Positions 51,948-63,090 of a stretch of DNA of 64,000 nucleotides are shown here, in pieces. The DNA is from Pseudoscleropodium purum (Eukaryota > Streptophyta > Bryopsida > Hypnales > Brachytheciaceae), in the NCBI GenBank assembly GCA_963969395.1, contig OZ017796.1, forward strand, positions 18,912,501-18,976,500. The letters run 5' to 3'. Every line of letters begins with the position of its first letter. The first letter of the stretch is position 1. Below the pieces are notes generated by a model, which worked only from the letters and a program-made list of their open reading frames with translations, searched no databases and was not told the origin of the DNA. The position numbers and the translations under genes were made by a program.

Positions 51948-52111
51948 GGTCCGTTTACATTTCTCTGGAAGACGAGAAAAGAACGGAGGCCTATCTGGAG
52001 CCCACGAGACAAGACAAGACATCAAAGTTCTAATATGACCACTCACATAGCTCATGTTAGATTTCTAAAAACATGTTTTTCTTTTCAGTGTCCGAATAAT
52101 GTAAACGGACC
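51948..52111. mobile_element. MITE, 164 bp, with terminal inverted repeats
   Basis: The ends are exact inverse complements over 14 bp (GGTCCGTTTACATT at 51948-51961 and its complement at 52098-52111). An imperfect extension brings the terminal repeats to about 30 bp (GGA-AC-GAAAA pattern). The 164-bp element has no coding capacity. The GG(T/G)CCGTTT-type end recalls hAT or PIF/Harbinger-derived MITEs, but no clear target-site duplication was found, so the superfamily is open. Confidence 0.75.
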
Positions 52112-52396
52112 ATCGGTGCCACTACTGGTAACCGTGACCATCAGCAGTTACAACAGGGGATAAATGTCCTTGAAAATGCAGTAAGTTGTCAGCAGGTCGG
52201 AACTCCCTAATTCAGGAACAGAAGGGGCAAGAGAAATAGAATTCTGTATTTGGTGATGGAAATTTTACATGCTCCATGTCTTTACACAACCAGAATTGGG
52301 CGCTGCTCACTAAACACCTAACCCAGCAAAGAAGAGATATAGTGAATGGGAATCACATTGTACAGGGAAGTTGCTTCAAGTCAATAAAAGAGATTC
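52112..52396. other. 3' flank of the NC2-beta gene
   Basis: Holds the 3' untranslated region of the minus-strand NC2-beta gene. No other feature seen. Confidence 0.5.
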
Positions 52397-53942
52397 CTAG
52401 TCAGAGTCGTTGGCTTGCGTGGCAGGCGCTGGAGCTCCACCGCTGTTCATGCGAGCACGCGCTTCAGCAAACATTCTTTGTTGAGCAGCTATGGCCTCCT
52501 CTTCTGTCATGCCTCCTCCTCCTTCCTTTGCCCATCGCCCTCCTACCTTAGGGGATTCCTGTGCGCAAAAGTGAAAAGATTAGAGAAAGTGCGCAGGTCA
52601 AGGATCAGTAATGGCATCATTCTTTCACAGGCAATTCGGTAGTGCAGTCACACATTTGCAATCATATATTGCAAACAAACTTAGTTACGAAACATAAACC
52701 AGCCTCGACCTCCATATATCGGTCCCCTGCAAAATGGTTCATATCCAGTTATCTGGCACTAAATATTTCAAAAACTTGAGACTAAAATCCTACACAAGAA
52801 TTCTCCCCAACTAAAATGGCATGTACCAGAGTTTCATTCTTGTGTTGCTCGTAAGCGGCTTGAACTTCTCCTATGTACTCTCCGAAACCCAGAATCTGCA
52901 TGGATTTTCAGCATGCTTCTGTTAAAATACCAATCGCATGAGGAAGTGAAATTGAAGACGAAAAGTATTTTTTTAAATTCAAAAAAAGTCCCACCTGAGC
53001 ACCTTTCCAATGTAAGAAAATCAATATAATCAAACATTTACTGAGTAACAAAAGTATATGCTGAAAAGCACTAATGAAGCCTGGAGATAACAATTACACA
53101 ACATACACACTTATGAAAGGTAGAGACTATTTCTGGAAGGAACAACCCCCATGTGATATGAGGAAAGGCAAGGGCATAGCCCACGCCCAAAGCATAAAAC
53201 AAAGAGTATAATCCATGCGTACCTCAAGTGCTCTCAAAACATGTTCTGGAGCAATTGTCCGCTTCTCTTCCTTGCTGCAAATCTCATTAGATTCAGATGA
53301 GATCAAGTTGATGAACTCTGTAGTAACAAGTAGCCATATCAGGGTCAGCAAAAACAACTGATAATTGAGGAAAAAGGGAAGGGAATAAAAAAATCCATTC
53401 TAAGAAAATCAAGCACAAAAACAGAAACTCTGGAGTGGGTAAACAGCTCACCAACACAGCATTCCACTAACAAATCTTGTGCATCTTTGGCAACCCGAAC
53501 ATCAGGCGGCAACATCTCCTTGATGATTTTAGTCATGGTAGCTGCACTCCATAAACCAATTAGCTTCATGTGAGCGCTGGAATGCATATAAGTCAATACC
53601 TGAAGCCTTCTAATACAGCTACTAAATTACGTCAACACACAGAAACTAACGATGACATAGAACCATTGAAGTCATCCACAAACGAGTCAAGGTAAGCTGA
53701 AAAATCCTTCACAGCTAGCTCCAAAGATACACCATCAAGAGAAAGTTAGCATGATACCGGAGAACAGGAAATAGGCAACTTCAATTTTCAAGTCGAAAAT
53801 TGAACGACCGAAAAGACTTACAAAGATACATGTTAATAAAGAATTCAACTGACGATCAAGGAGATGCTCACAGTAGACAAAAAGAATCCTAACCTTTTGG
53901 TAAGGAAACATCATCTTTTGGACGGCTGCCAGCAGTTTCCAT
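52397..53942 (-). CDS. DR1: NC2-beta / Dr1, TBP-binding transcriptional repressor subunit
   Basis: Five exons on the minus strand: 53942-53894, 53541-53452, 53317-53223, 52895-52827 and 52558-52397, totalling 465 nt, 154 aa (Arabidopsis homologue about 159). All four introns are GT-AG and phases fit. Residues about 17-95 form a histone fold: TMTKIIKEMLPPDVRVAKDA, then FINLISSESNEICSKEEKRT, then IAPEHVLRALE, then ILGFGEYIGEVQAAYEQHK. The C-terminal part has the family's MTEEEAIAAQQRMFAEARAR segment. NC2-beta pairs with NC2-alpha through the histone fold and binds TBP on the TATA box, blocking TFIIA and TFIIB. The start codon is the first Met in frame before the family-typical SLPK segment. A consensus donor (GTAAGT on the minus strand at 54973) about 1 kb upstream suggests a 5' untranslated intron. 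Confidence 0.97.
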
Positions 53943-55300
53943 TTTGATAGAACAAATGAGACAAAATGTTGAATACACCCGTTGGTGACGAGGGATTCGA
54001 CACGAAAATCCGATCAACAGATCCCGATAGTAAAATCTTCAAATGTCTATAAATTCAGCTCCCTCAGAGACACACAACGCTTATCCACGCCCTTGACCTA
54101 GTTGCAACACCCTCCTGCTCCCTCTATTTTACTAATCAAAAGCTGGGGGCTTAGTGAAGCTGCGACCTCCTGTAAAATGCAACAATCACATCCATTATGG
54201 CGTATTCAGCACCAAACCCGAGAAGGGAAACAGTATCCCTTCTGTAGGTTTCATTCACGGGACGCAAGGAGTGTCCACGCTGACCATGTACAGTACATGG
54301 GCAGCGTGGACTCCCACAGATCAATCACATGTCAGCCTCATGAATGAATAGAAATGCGTGACCATCATGTTATTCCATACGTTCACACCGAGAAGGTTAG
54401 CAGTAGCTACGAATAAATCACGATTAAACAGAAACCAGAGATCATTTCGCACATGCAAAATACAACAGAAAGGTGAGTCGATTCGAGATTCTATTTTGTA
54501 GTACCCCACATTCCAACATATTCTGATACTTTGAATCAGTGAAAGAGTTAGCATACACATCAGGATGAAAAGACAGACATCTCTGCAAAAGAGAGGGAAA
54601 TGAAAGTCAATCTCTAGAGTTTGGAAACCAAAAGGAAAAGTAAATAAAAAACTCCGTGAGCGTATCGACGAAACGAAAGTAATGAGATTAACCGACAGAA
54701 TGAGAAAACAGGCAGAACTCTCCATTTCAGAAGCATGCAAAACAGATAAAAATCAACATTCAACAACTTCAGGTTCAACCGATAGGGCACGCATCACATG
54801 GAGAAGCACGGCATACAAAAAGAGGACGAAACAAGAATTGCCGCAAATCATTTTGAATCATAGCAAGCTACTGCTTAACGATTATGTAGGAAAAAAGTCA
54901 AAGCACCGGTACCGACTATGATCACCACAGGCAACCCCAAAAATTGAGACGGCAACGGAAAACAAAAACTTACTCATAATTTTTGAAGCTGGATCGAGAT
55001 CTCGCACGCTCGAGATTTCGCAAGCGCCGTAGAATGAACAGAAAGCCTCCTCACGCAGATAAATCTGGCTATGGCGGGAGAACGTGGATTTTCGGAGAAA
55101 AAAAACGCAACCAAACCTGCGCTTGCGGAACCCTCAAAACCCTAAAATTTGTTCGAGGGAATCGTGGTCACCGGTTGGAGCCCGTTCTCGGTCACCCAAT
55201 TTCGACTTAGTGTAGACTGCCGGACGAGAATGTACCTGCTGCAAACGTCCGTCTATCAACGAAGTTTCGTTTTCGTTAACGAGGGGTAGCTTCACATGAC
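53943..55300 (-). promoter_or_regulatory. 5' leader, probable leader intron and promoter of NC2-beta
   Basis: Minus-strand sequence from about 55200 to 54974 has leader-like composition and ends at a consensus donor (ATGA then GTAAGT at 54973). The stretch down to near 54050 would then be a leader intron, with a possible acceptor near 54050 (TTTATAG). The transcription start is unknown. The region also contains a near-perfect palindrome (54268-54315). No supported coding frame. Confidence 0.45.
54268..54315. repeat. 48-bp quasi-palindrome upstream of NC2-beta
   Basis: Arms 54268-54291 and 54293-54315 are inverse complements around a single central A, with one mismatch and one small indel. 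The core is GTCCACGCTG-ACCATGTAC and its complement. There is almost no loop, so it would extrude as a cruciform or fold as a tight RNA hairpin in the leader intron. Confidence 0.9.
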
Positions 55301-55417
55301 AGTGAGACAGTTACTTTAAATTATAAAATCTAATTGATTCGGTAATTCGAAAAAATCGCCTGTGTGAAAAATAAAAAAGGGGAAAAAAAGTTTCACTTTA
55401 ACATCAATATCTATATC

Positions 55418-55915
55418 AGTGTGCCGTATGGTTGCCATGGTCAAAAGAAAAAGAATTTTTTTATTTTTGAAATTCATACAACTTTGAAATTCAAAAATTT
55501 TCACACCCTACGTGTGAACACCACAAAACAAAGGCCATGCACCCCTCCTTTGTTGAGGGCTTTTTGATGGTACCAAGAACACAACTAGGTGACACATTAT
55601 TTTAGAGATCTCAATATATCAATCAAACAAACAAAACAAATAGCTTAACTTAAGGTATGGACTAGTGTGCCCCATGCCATTGCCACAGTCAAAATATAAG
55701 TAAAAGTAATTTTCTACTTTTTTAATTCATAAAAACTTCAATAACTTTCACATTCGAGGTCAAAATGTCACAAAATAAGGCCCGTGCATTCCTTCTCGCT
55801 AAGAGCTTTATGACAATACTAAGAATGCAATTGGAGATGCATGGTCTAGGACATCTCAATGTAACAAACAAATTATATAAATAAATAGCCTACCTTAAGG
55901 TATAGATACTACCAT
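55418..55915 (+). repeat. Tandem duplication, two units of about 246 bp
   Basis: Unit 1 (55418-55663) and unit 2 (55664 to about 55915) are alike by eye throughout. Both begin AGTGTGCC, then GCCAT-G-CA-GTCAAAA, and both later carry AAGGCC(A/C)-TGCA followed by a CTCC/CTCGC stretch. Both end ATCTCAAT, then AACAAA and TTAAGGTAT. No coding frame. Confidence 0.8.
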
Positions 55916-56518
55916 ACTTGGTAGTTAGTGAGGGTCAATATGTTTTGCTAGATATTTAGTTTTCTTTTGAAAAATAAGGTTCAATGTATGCTAAAAATAG
56001 ATATATTTTTCAAGATTCTTTTCTCCCAAAATTAAAAATATATATTATCTAAAAAAATTACATTTATATCCTAACGAACATTGTTAAAACATACCACTTT
56101 TTAGAGCAATGAGAAAAAATAAATAAATAAAGTTTTAAAAAAATAAATTAAATTGTAAAAAATTTCTATTCTATTTTTTAAATTTGTTGACTAAATTTTT
56201 TTAGTTAAATATACTTGCTGAATTTCAAAAATAGAAGATGAATTTAGTACATGTTGGTTGATTGCCTAATCAAAGTTGTATTGGTTGTTTGAAAATTCTT
56301 AGACATGATAACTTTAGATGTAGACACCTAATCAAAAGAAAAATTATATATTCACTATGAGGAGATATGTTCACACCTTATGTCAAATTTCTTTAACATC
56401 CAATTAAATTTGATGTTGTAAGAATCTACCCAAGATTTTTTAAGAATACAATGAATAAACACTTGATCTTTAATGGGTTATCTTTAGAAATATGTTTATT
56501 GATCCTAACCACCAAGTA
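55916..56518. other. AT-rich spacer, no gene seen
   Basis: Very AT-rich with stops in all frames; nothing recognised. Confidence 0.55.
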
Positions 56519-56970
56519 TGGTATTATATTTGTTTTGTTTATTTGTGATAGATCTCCATGCCTTTGGGTGGCTAAAAAAAATGTATATGGCATTGTTGAA
56601 GATTCCCTAGCAAAGGTGGGTGTAGGGAGTAAGAGTAGTGACATTTCAATGTATAGAACAAAGATATTGGGCCTCAAATAATTTCACCTAAATTTAATGC
56701 AAGAAATAATTAAAGAAGTAAAAACAAATGTTGTGGCAATGGCTGGTTTGTACTAATGGTATTAGATTTGGTAATTTTGTTTGTTTTATTTGAAATGGTA
56801 GTTGAGATTTCTTGGACTATAGGACACAAGAGGGCATATTTGGTATTATTGGAGAAACCTACGTGAAGGGGGAGAGAGCAAGAATTATGATAAAAAAATG
56901 TGACCTTACACTAGAAAATTAAATTAAAAAATTAAAAATAAATATTATAATTGTGGCAATGACATAAATT
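56519..56970 (+). repeat. Diverged tandem duplication, about 240 bp per unit
   Basis: Two adjacent blocks (about 56519-56757 and 56758-56970) start with ATGGTATTA(T/G)ATTTG, then TTTGTTT and ATTTG. Both carry a GGCAT-TTG-TTGGAGA/GAAGA section and both end with AAATTAA followed by TGTGGCAATG. The first unit keeps a 76-codon open frame (56451-56681) with a readable stretch (RSPCLWVAKKNVYGIVEDSL) of unknown origin. Divergence is higher than in the other duplications. Confidence 0.5.
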
Positions 56971-57905
56971 TAGCTATTATGAGATTAGAAAATATAAAAT
57001 TGTATGCCTTTGAAAGTCTATTAAATTTCAAATTATTCTTTTAGATTGATGTGCAAATAATATTTATGGGTAATTTTATTAATTTTAATAAATGAATAGC
57101 ACATATATCAGCACATTATTGAATATACATGGAAAAACAAAAAGAATAGAAGGACTTCAAATTCATTTGTCATGTTCATGCATTGATTTTGGAAGGTGGA
57201 TTTAAGATCAATCCTACAAAAATTTTGCATCAAGTTGTAATTTTGATCTTATTACACATGCTAATTCAATTAGCGCAAGACCTTTTTAAACTAATTTGGA
57301 CAATTTGAAATAAATGTGATCTAATTAGTATTAACCTTTGGATGAAATTTAGATGGAAATTAGATAATAATAGTTGAAATGGATGAAAATAGATGAATAT
57401 CATAGTTTTTGAAATAACATGGAAATATTGTGGACCATGCTATATTTGAATTTAAATATTTTTAACAACTATATTATTTAGTGCAATTACAAATTTAAAT
57501 GATTTTGAATGTGGTATTAAATTAGTATTAGCAATATTAGTACATGGTGTAGTACATTGGATTTGCAATTTGAATTAAATTTCTTTAGTAAAACCACTTC
57601 CTCTAAAAAAATAAAAAATAAAAAAAATTGTTTTTTCGAAACTTCTTTGATAGATTCAAAGTAGATTCTAATATCACTTACAAGTTCAAACTCCATTTTC
57701 AGTCTCAAAATCAAAGTTATATTGAAATTTAGTCTAAATTCATCACGTAGCAAGGAAAAAAAAAATTAGAACGACAAGTTTGTCATCTTGATTTCAAGAC
57801 ATATTAGTTGAGTCCATAGCAAAGTGCAAGTACTAGTATGTCACATAACCAATTACGTAATTTTTCAATAAGCTTAATTAAGCTAAGGCCCAAAGATGGA
57901 GGTCT
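56971..57905. other. AT-rich spacer, no gene seen
   Basis: Nothing recognised; all frames are closed or carry only chance-like Asn/Lys/Ile-rich stretches. Confidence 0.55.
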
Positions 57906-58164
57906 GTAAGGGCCACTTCACACATGGGCCCAAGGTTGAGAGTCCATCAGCCTCCACCAATCAAATTTTAGAAAACCCCAACTTTGGCCTCTCGACCCTT
58001 CACACAAGGCGACACAATCCAAAGTCCATCACCCTCCCAAGTGCCTACATGAAAGCCCAAGCTCCTACATGGCAACAGCCTCACGACGGACTCTCGACCA
58101 AAGTTTGGCCATGAACTCCCATGACCTCTTGACTTGGTCAGCCCATGTGTGAAGTGCCCCTAAG
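57906..58164. mobile_element. GC-richer foldback island with terminal inverted repeats
   Basis: A 259-bp block of clearly higher GC content in AT-rich DNA. Its ends (57906-57929 and 58141-58164) are inverse complements with three mismatches in 24, including a perfect 16-bp core (CACTTCACACATGGGC). Further inverse similarity occurs inside (GAGAGTCC(A/G)TC near 57938 and its complement near 58090). A 72-codon open frame (57896-58114) covers it but shows no family motif. It fits a small non-autonomous foldback element. Confidence 0.6.
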
Positions 58165-59497
58165 TTTATCCTAAGCTGTGAAATCAGAACAGCTCAACTT
58201 AAACAACATAAGAACCCGGCCATCAATCCAACCAAATATAACTGATCCAAGTTGAGATCAGGACATCAACATGTATCTTCATCCCTCGCAATGTACAATC
58301 AATCATTTCAATGGAGTATATTCCTTAATGAAAATACAGCATGGGAGGACTTTTTATGCAAGAGTTTGTAGTCCAGAGTATAACCTAAGGACGGAGCTCT
58401 AAGGAGGCAAATCGGCCAGTAGTATCGGCAAAGTTACAACATGTCCAGAAGCTGAATCGATTGTCCAACTCAGGCACACTACAGACAACCGAAAATAAAA
58501 ACAAAGGCAGAGAGAATATGTGTGCAATTCGTAATGTGATTAATAAGAAAAAGTTGCAGATAAACTGAGTCTTCAAACGCACATAGTGTTGTATGTGGAC
58601 AATTTTGAAAGAAAAATCTCAAGAGGTGGTATTCCTCACTTGTACCCATGTCAACCAGCACACAATTAGTTTGCCATTTGCCGTGCACGAGGTTTCTGCA
58701 GAATACCACTACTTGTTATCGTAATTTCACAAGAGAAAGAACTTTCAATCAAAACATACATAATTAACTAAAACAAGACTTGTAAAAGCAAAAACCACCC
58801 AATGTGTTTTCGTTTTGGAAAGCACAAGGTAGCACCTGTTGGCTGCTGTCTTGGGACCCAAGCACCGTTGTCAATTACCACTCAACTAGATTAGCACTTG
58901 GAATTACGAACACAAATCACAATCAGTGAGGAACTCGGTCGAAATAATAAGTGAGAGGAGCTGAAGCACCACAAGCCAGTGTACCGGCAGAAGCCACGGC
59001 AAACCAGGACTTCTTTCATGGTGCCATAAGGAGGCATGGTGTTTACTCTCAATCACGCAGCCATTCATCACTCAACTAATATTGCTTTACTGTCGCAGTT
59101 AAGGCATGACACCCCAACAAACCGTCAATATAATTTTATTAATGTTTTGAGTTTACCAGCCTCTGCGGTCTGTGGAATCCAAGCCTGCCATGTCTGCAGT
59201 ACTTCAGGGGGGGGGAACTAGATATTAATTTAAATTCGTGAATTTAAGTATCCAAATCTAGCAGGTAAGTGCTTTGTAAATCAAATCCCTTTTAAGGAAA
59301 GCCATATCATATAAGGTATATGCCATATTGTTAGAATATGCATAACCAAGGTTCATATGAGCTTCTAAACGCCAATGATACCAGATCATTGTTATCTATT
59401 ATACCTTAAATCAGCAGTAGACTTTTGACAAGTGCTAGGAGAGGAACCTAGAGTCTTAGTCTAAGAAATAAATAAATAATAATAATAATAATAATTT

Positions 59498-59498
<1 letters not shown>
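58165..59498. other. Unassigned spacer of intermediate composition
   Basis: The 58380-59220 section is less AT-rich and has open frames of 60-76 codons on both strands (58385-58582 and 58479-58709 minus; 59036-59221 plus) without recognisable domains. It may be a transcribed non-coding region or an old pseudogene; nothing firm can be said. Confidence 0.35.

Positions 59499-59586
<88 letters not shown>
59499..59586. repeat. Long TA dinucleotide microsatellite
   Basis: About 44 uninterrupted TA units (88 bp), preceded by AATA/AAT triplet repeats (59466-59494). Such runs are hypermutable and can extrude cruciforms. Confidence 0.95.
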
Positions 59587-59590
<4 letters not shown>

Positions 59591-60888
59591 CATTAAATTC
59601 TAGTATTGACAATATTTTGAAGTTAAATAAAACCTAGCCAAGTTAATATTTTCAAGTATTTTATATTTTAGAATTTTTTTTGAAGTCTAGTTTTAGTATA
59701 AAAAATACAATTATGAAAATGAATGATTATGATTTTTCTTTTCAAAATTTTGTGCAAGAGTGTCTATTGTAAATCTTGATTTTTTTTGTTTTGAGGGTTT
59801 TTAGAAATAAGCCTCAAATATACTAGATCTTGGAGAACTAGTCACATTAGAAATTCATTTAAAGAAATTGTAGAGTAGATTTTGAGAATCCTTAAATTGA
59901 ATGGAGTTATATGAGTTATGCCCTTTGACTTGATATTTTTTAGGTGACCAATTTCTTAGATTTGACATGTGAAAAGAGGATTAAAAGACTTCAAAAACAC
60001 TTTTATAGTTTTAACACCCTCGTGATCAAACATTATAATTGATTTTTCTATGCAGAAGTGATATTGTTGTGTTTTCTTTTTCCGAATGATCCCTAACATG
60101 CCTAGTTTAAATTAGTTTGGTTACAACTCCACAAAAAATTAATAAAATATATTAAATTGTTTCTTCAATTTAGAGCAAATTCCAAGAAATCAAAAGAGGC
60201 CTTGGGCATTTAGGAGTTAAAGAAAATTGAACTTGTAGTAATATGAAAGATCAATGGGAAATACATACTAATGAAAAGTGTCTATTGAATTTCTTTTAAT
60301 GCTTTCTAAATTGCCCATTGCTCTTTGAGTAGATAATAAAGATAAAGTCAAGGTTATTCCTATATATGATAATGAAATGAAGTGAAGATTGATCTCATGG
60401 AAGATAATGCAAATAGAGGGATTAGTTATGATGGAATCAAAAAGATAAAAGAAAAGAAGAAACCCAAAAAGTATTTAGATTTTGAATTATATTCAAATTC
60501 ATCTCTAAAATCTTTTGTGTATAATTGAAAATGAAAATGAAAATATGGGCAAGGATTAGGTGGTCACAAAAAATTGTGCAACTCTAGAGGAAAAGTTCTT
60601 CAAGTAGTTGTAGAAATGGTAGAATTATCAATATCAGTATAGAAGTATTAGAACTATACCATAAATTACAAGATATGCATATGAAAGAATTGGATCCATT
60701 GAATAAATTATAGGATGATGTCGTTATGAATGAAGTGAAACCACCTCATAAAATCACAAAATGATATGGCTTTGGAATGTAGAGGTGAAGGATATTGTGG
60801 CAATCAATTGTATGTAATATAATTGTTTTCTCAAAATTATGGAGATCATCAATTTGATGCAGTACACCCACCTATCTTTTCAAATACC
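59587..60888. other. AT-rich spacer, no gene seen
   Basis: No supported coding frame or repeat found in 1.3 kb. Confidence 0.55.
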
Positions 60889-61325
60889 ATGATTGAAGAT
60901 CATTAGTTTTATAATTATATAAACTTGTTGAAAATTGATAATATAATATACTTAATTAGAATGTTTTATATTACAAGCAATAAAAATAACAATAATTCAT
61001 GCAAAGTTTGATAAATCAATTGACATCTTGAAACATGTCTTTAAAATATAAAACATACAATATCCTCCGTAAGGGAAATGGTTTCAATTCCCTTTAGAGA
61101 TTTCACTATGATTAAAGATCACTAGCTTTATAGTTTTATTCCTTTCTTGAGAAATTGATAATTACAAATTATACTTGATTGAAACATTTTATATTGCAAG
61201 TGATAAAAATAAAAAATAATTTAGATTAAATTTTATAAATCTATAAAGAACTTAAAATATGTCTTTATATTCCAACATACAATATATTCCATAAGGAAAA
61301 ATGGTTTTGGTCCTTTTTAGAGATT
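60889..61325 (+). repeat. Tandem duplication, two units of about 219 bp
   Basis: Unit 1 (60889-61107) and unit 2 (61108 to about 61325) run parallel throughout. Both begin ATGATT(G/A)AAGATCA, then TAG, and share GAAATTGATAAT-like, TTTTATATT(A/G)CAAG(C/T), ATGTCTTTA and AACATACAATAT. Both end TTTAGAGATT. No coding frame. Confidence 0.8.
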
Positions 61326-62555
61326 AATCCTTGAAGTTCTAAAGAACCAAGAATGAATTTCTAATTTGTGAAAAAATAAAATAACCTTTAAATTGAGAAG
61401 AATTGAAGGTGAATTATTTAGGAATTAAAAGTTTTTGATTCATTTGGTAAAGAACAAAATCAATTAGAACAATTAGATCTAGAAAATGTAATTGCATGCA
61501 ACAATTTTATACTATTTTGCTGCTAGTTTCTTTATAATTAGATATAGAAGGAAGTACAAAAGATGCACCCTTTTGCTTCTTAAATAGCATAGGAGGCTTT
61601 GGAGGAAGAAAACAAATACAAAAGTGGCACAAGTAGAGATGCACTTTCTAAACAGAAGATTGTTGTAAAGAAATATGACATATAAAGTTGTATATAGCAA
61701 TATTTTAGTACTTAGTTTTATTCATTATAAACTACTATATGTTCTTTTCAAGTCTATTTCCATCTCATGCTTTAAATGATGACCTCAACAACATATATGT
61801 AAGTGTTGATCAATCATGAAAGAAACATAACTAAATTTATATTAATTATGATTAGAAGAGTTAGTCAAGGTAATGCGCATGTCAATTGCTTCTTGCATAA
61901 TACATGTATTTTTTGCACATTGAAGGTGTATTTTTGAGTGTTGATCACTTTAAATGAATCAAGAAAGCAATGTTTAACAAATCCAAAGGTTGGTCCTCAA
62001 TGCAAATCTTTTATGAGGCTACTAATGCTATATGATTGTATGTGTATATTTTTCTTATGTCATTGTCAAAAAATGCCATATATATTATAAAAAATCCTAA
62101 ATTCTTGCAATATCAATAGTGGATCGTCCTAATTTTTGCACACTATTGTCTTCCACTCATTTTTTGATTTCATTACAATTATAGTTTTCCCACTTTGACT
62201 CTTTAGTCCTAAGTAATCCGCCATCTGCTAATAATTTTGTCCATATTCTTATTTTCACCAAAAAAGCTTTGAAACCCAAGGGTTAAAACTCATGACTTGG
62301 TGTGCAAGGCAGAGACTTAGTGATCAAGAGTAATTTGAAGATTGGACATGAAGTCCACAAATCAACAATCATAAAAATAGGATCTAGAATTAGTTTAGAG
62401 TCTCATAGGAAGCCCAAGGCAACTTGTACAAGAGTTGCTTTTAGGCCACACTAATAAATCCTATTACACTAATAATGCAATAAACTAATGACATTATCCT
62501 TAATGAGCTCCTTTAATAAGGAGAATATAATTCACCTTCTCCACTCTCAATTCAA
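61326..62555. other. AT-rich spacer, no gene seen
   Basis: Nothing recognised until composition changes at about 62550, near the next gene. Confidence 0.55.
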
Positions 62556-63090
62556 TTAATGAAGAACTGAGATGTGGTGCTTCCCTATTGGCCATTGTAT
62601 CTTGTGGAGCACCCATTCTTCGTTAATTGAAACTAGTTCATTCTTTGCCTTTGGAGCTAAAGAAATGGGTGTCTGGAAGATTTCACACATAAATTTTGAT
62701 CTTGCAACGAGCATTTTCACCCCTACTTTGCCAATTTCATCATCATTTTTTACTTCACCATTGTCGTCATGACTCAAGAAACCGTCATAGTGACTCAAGC
62801 ATGTAAACCCATTCTTTGGTTTCCATTCTTCATGCTTCACACATCGAAAACGAGTGTCACACCTTCTTCGTGCACAACACCGGCCCATTTTTTTTTTTTT
62901 TCTCTCCCCAACTTCTTGAAGAAATTTTGCTTTTCGGAGAATGACTACCCATACATGAGAGAGCGAAGCTGATGGCCTCTCGTCAGTTGGCGTCGTTGTT
63001 GCGACTTCCCCTGTTCCTGGCATTGGCATTGCCGTTCTTGTGGCGGTTGCGGTAGAATTCGCGCACTTTGCTGCTGCCGCATTGCCGGCC
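62556..63090 (+). promoter_or_regulatory. Upstream region of the second plastid-type gene, with an antisense open frame
   Basis: Probable promoter and leader of the gene starting at 63091, with a long T tract at 62890-62900 and rising GC content toward the start codon. The complementary strand is open for 178 codons (63092-62556) and overlaps the plus-strand start codon. Its N-terminal part is Ala/Thr-rich and no domain is recognised, so it is not called as a gene. Confidence 0.35.

Noticed and set aside
53810..55300. Several short plus-strand frames opposite the NC2-beta leader.
   Set aside because: They overlap the leader/promoter of a well-supported minus-strand gene and carry no recognisable protein features.
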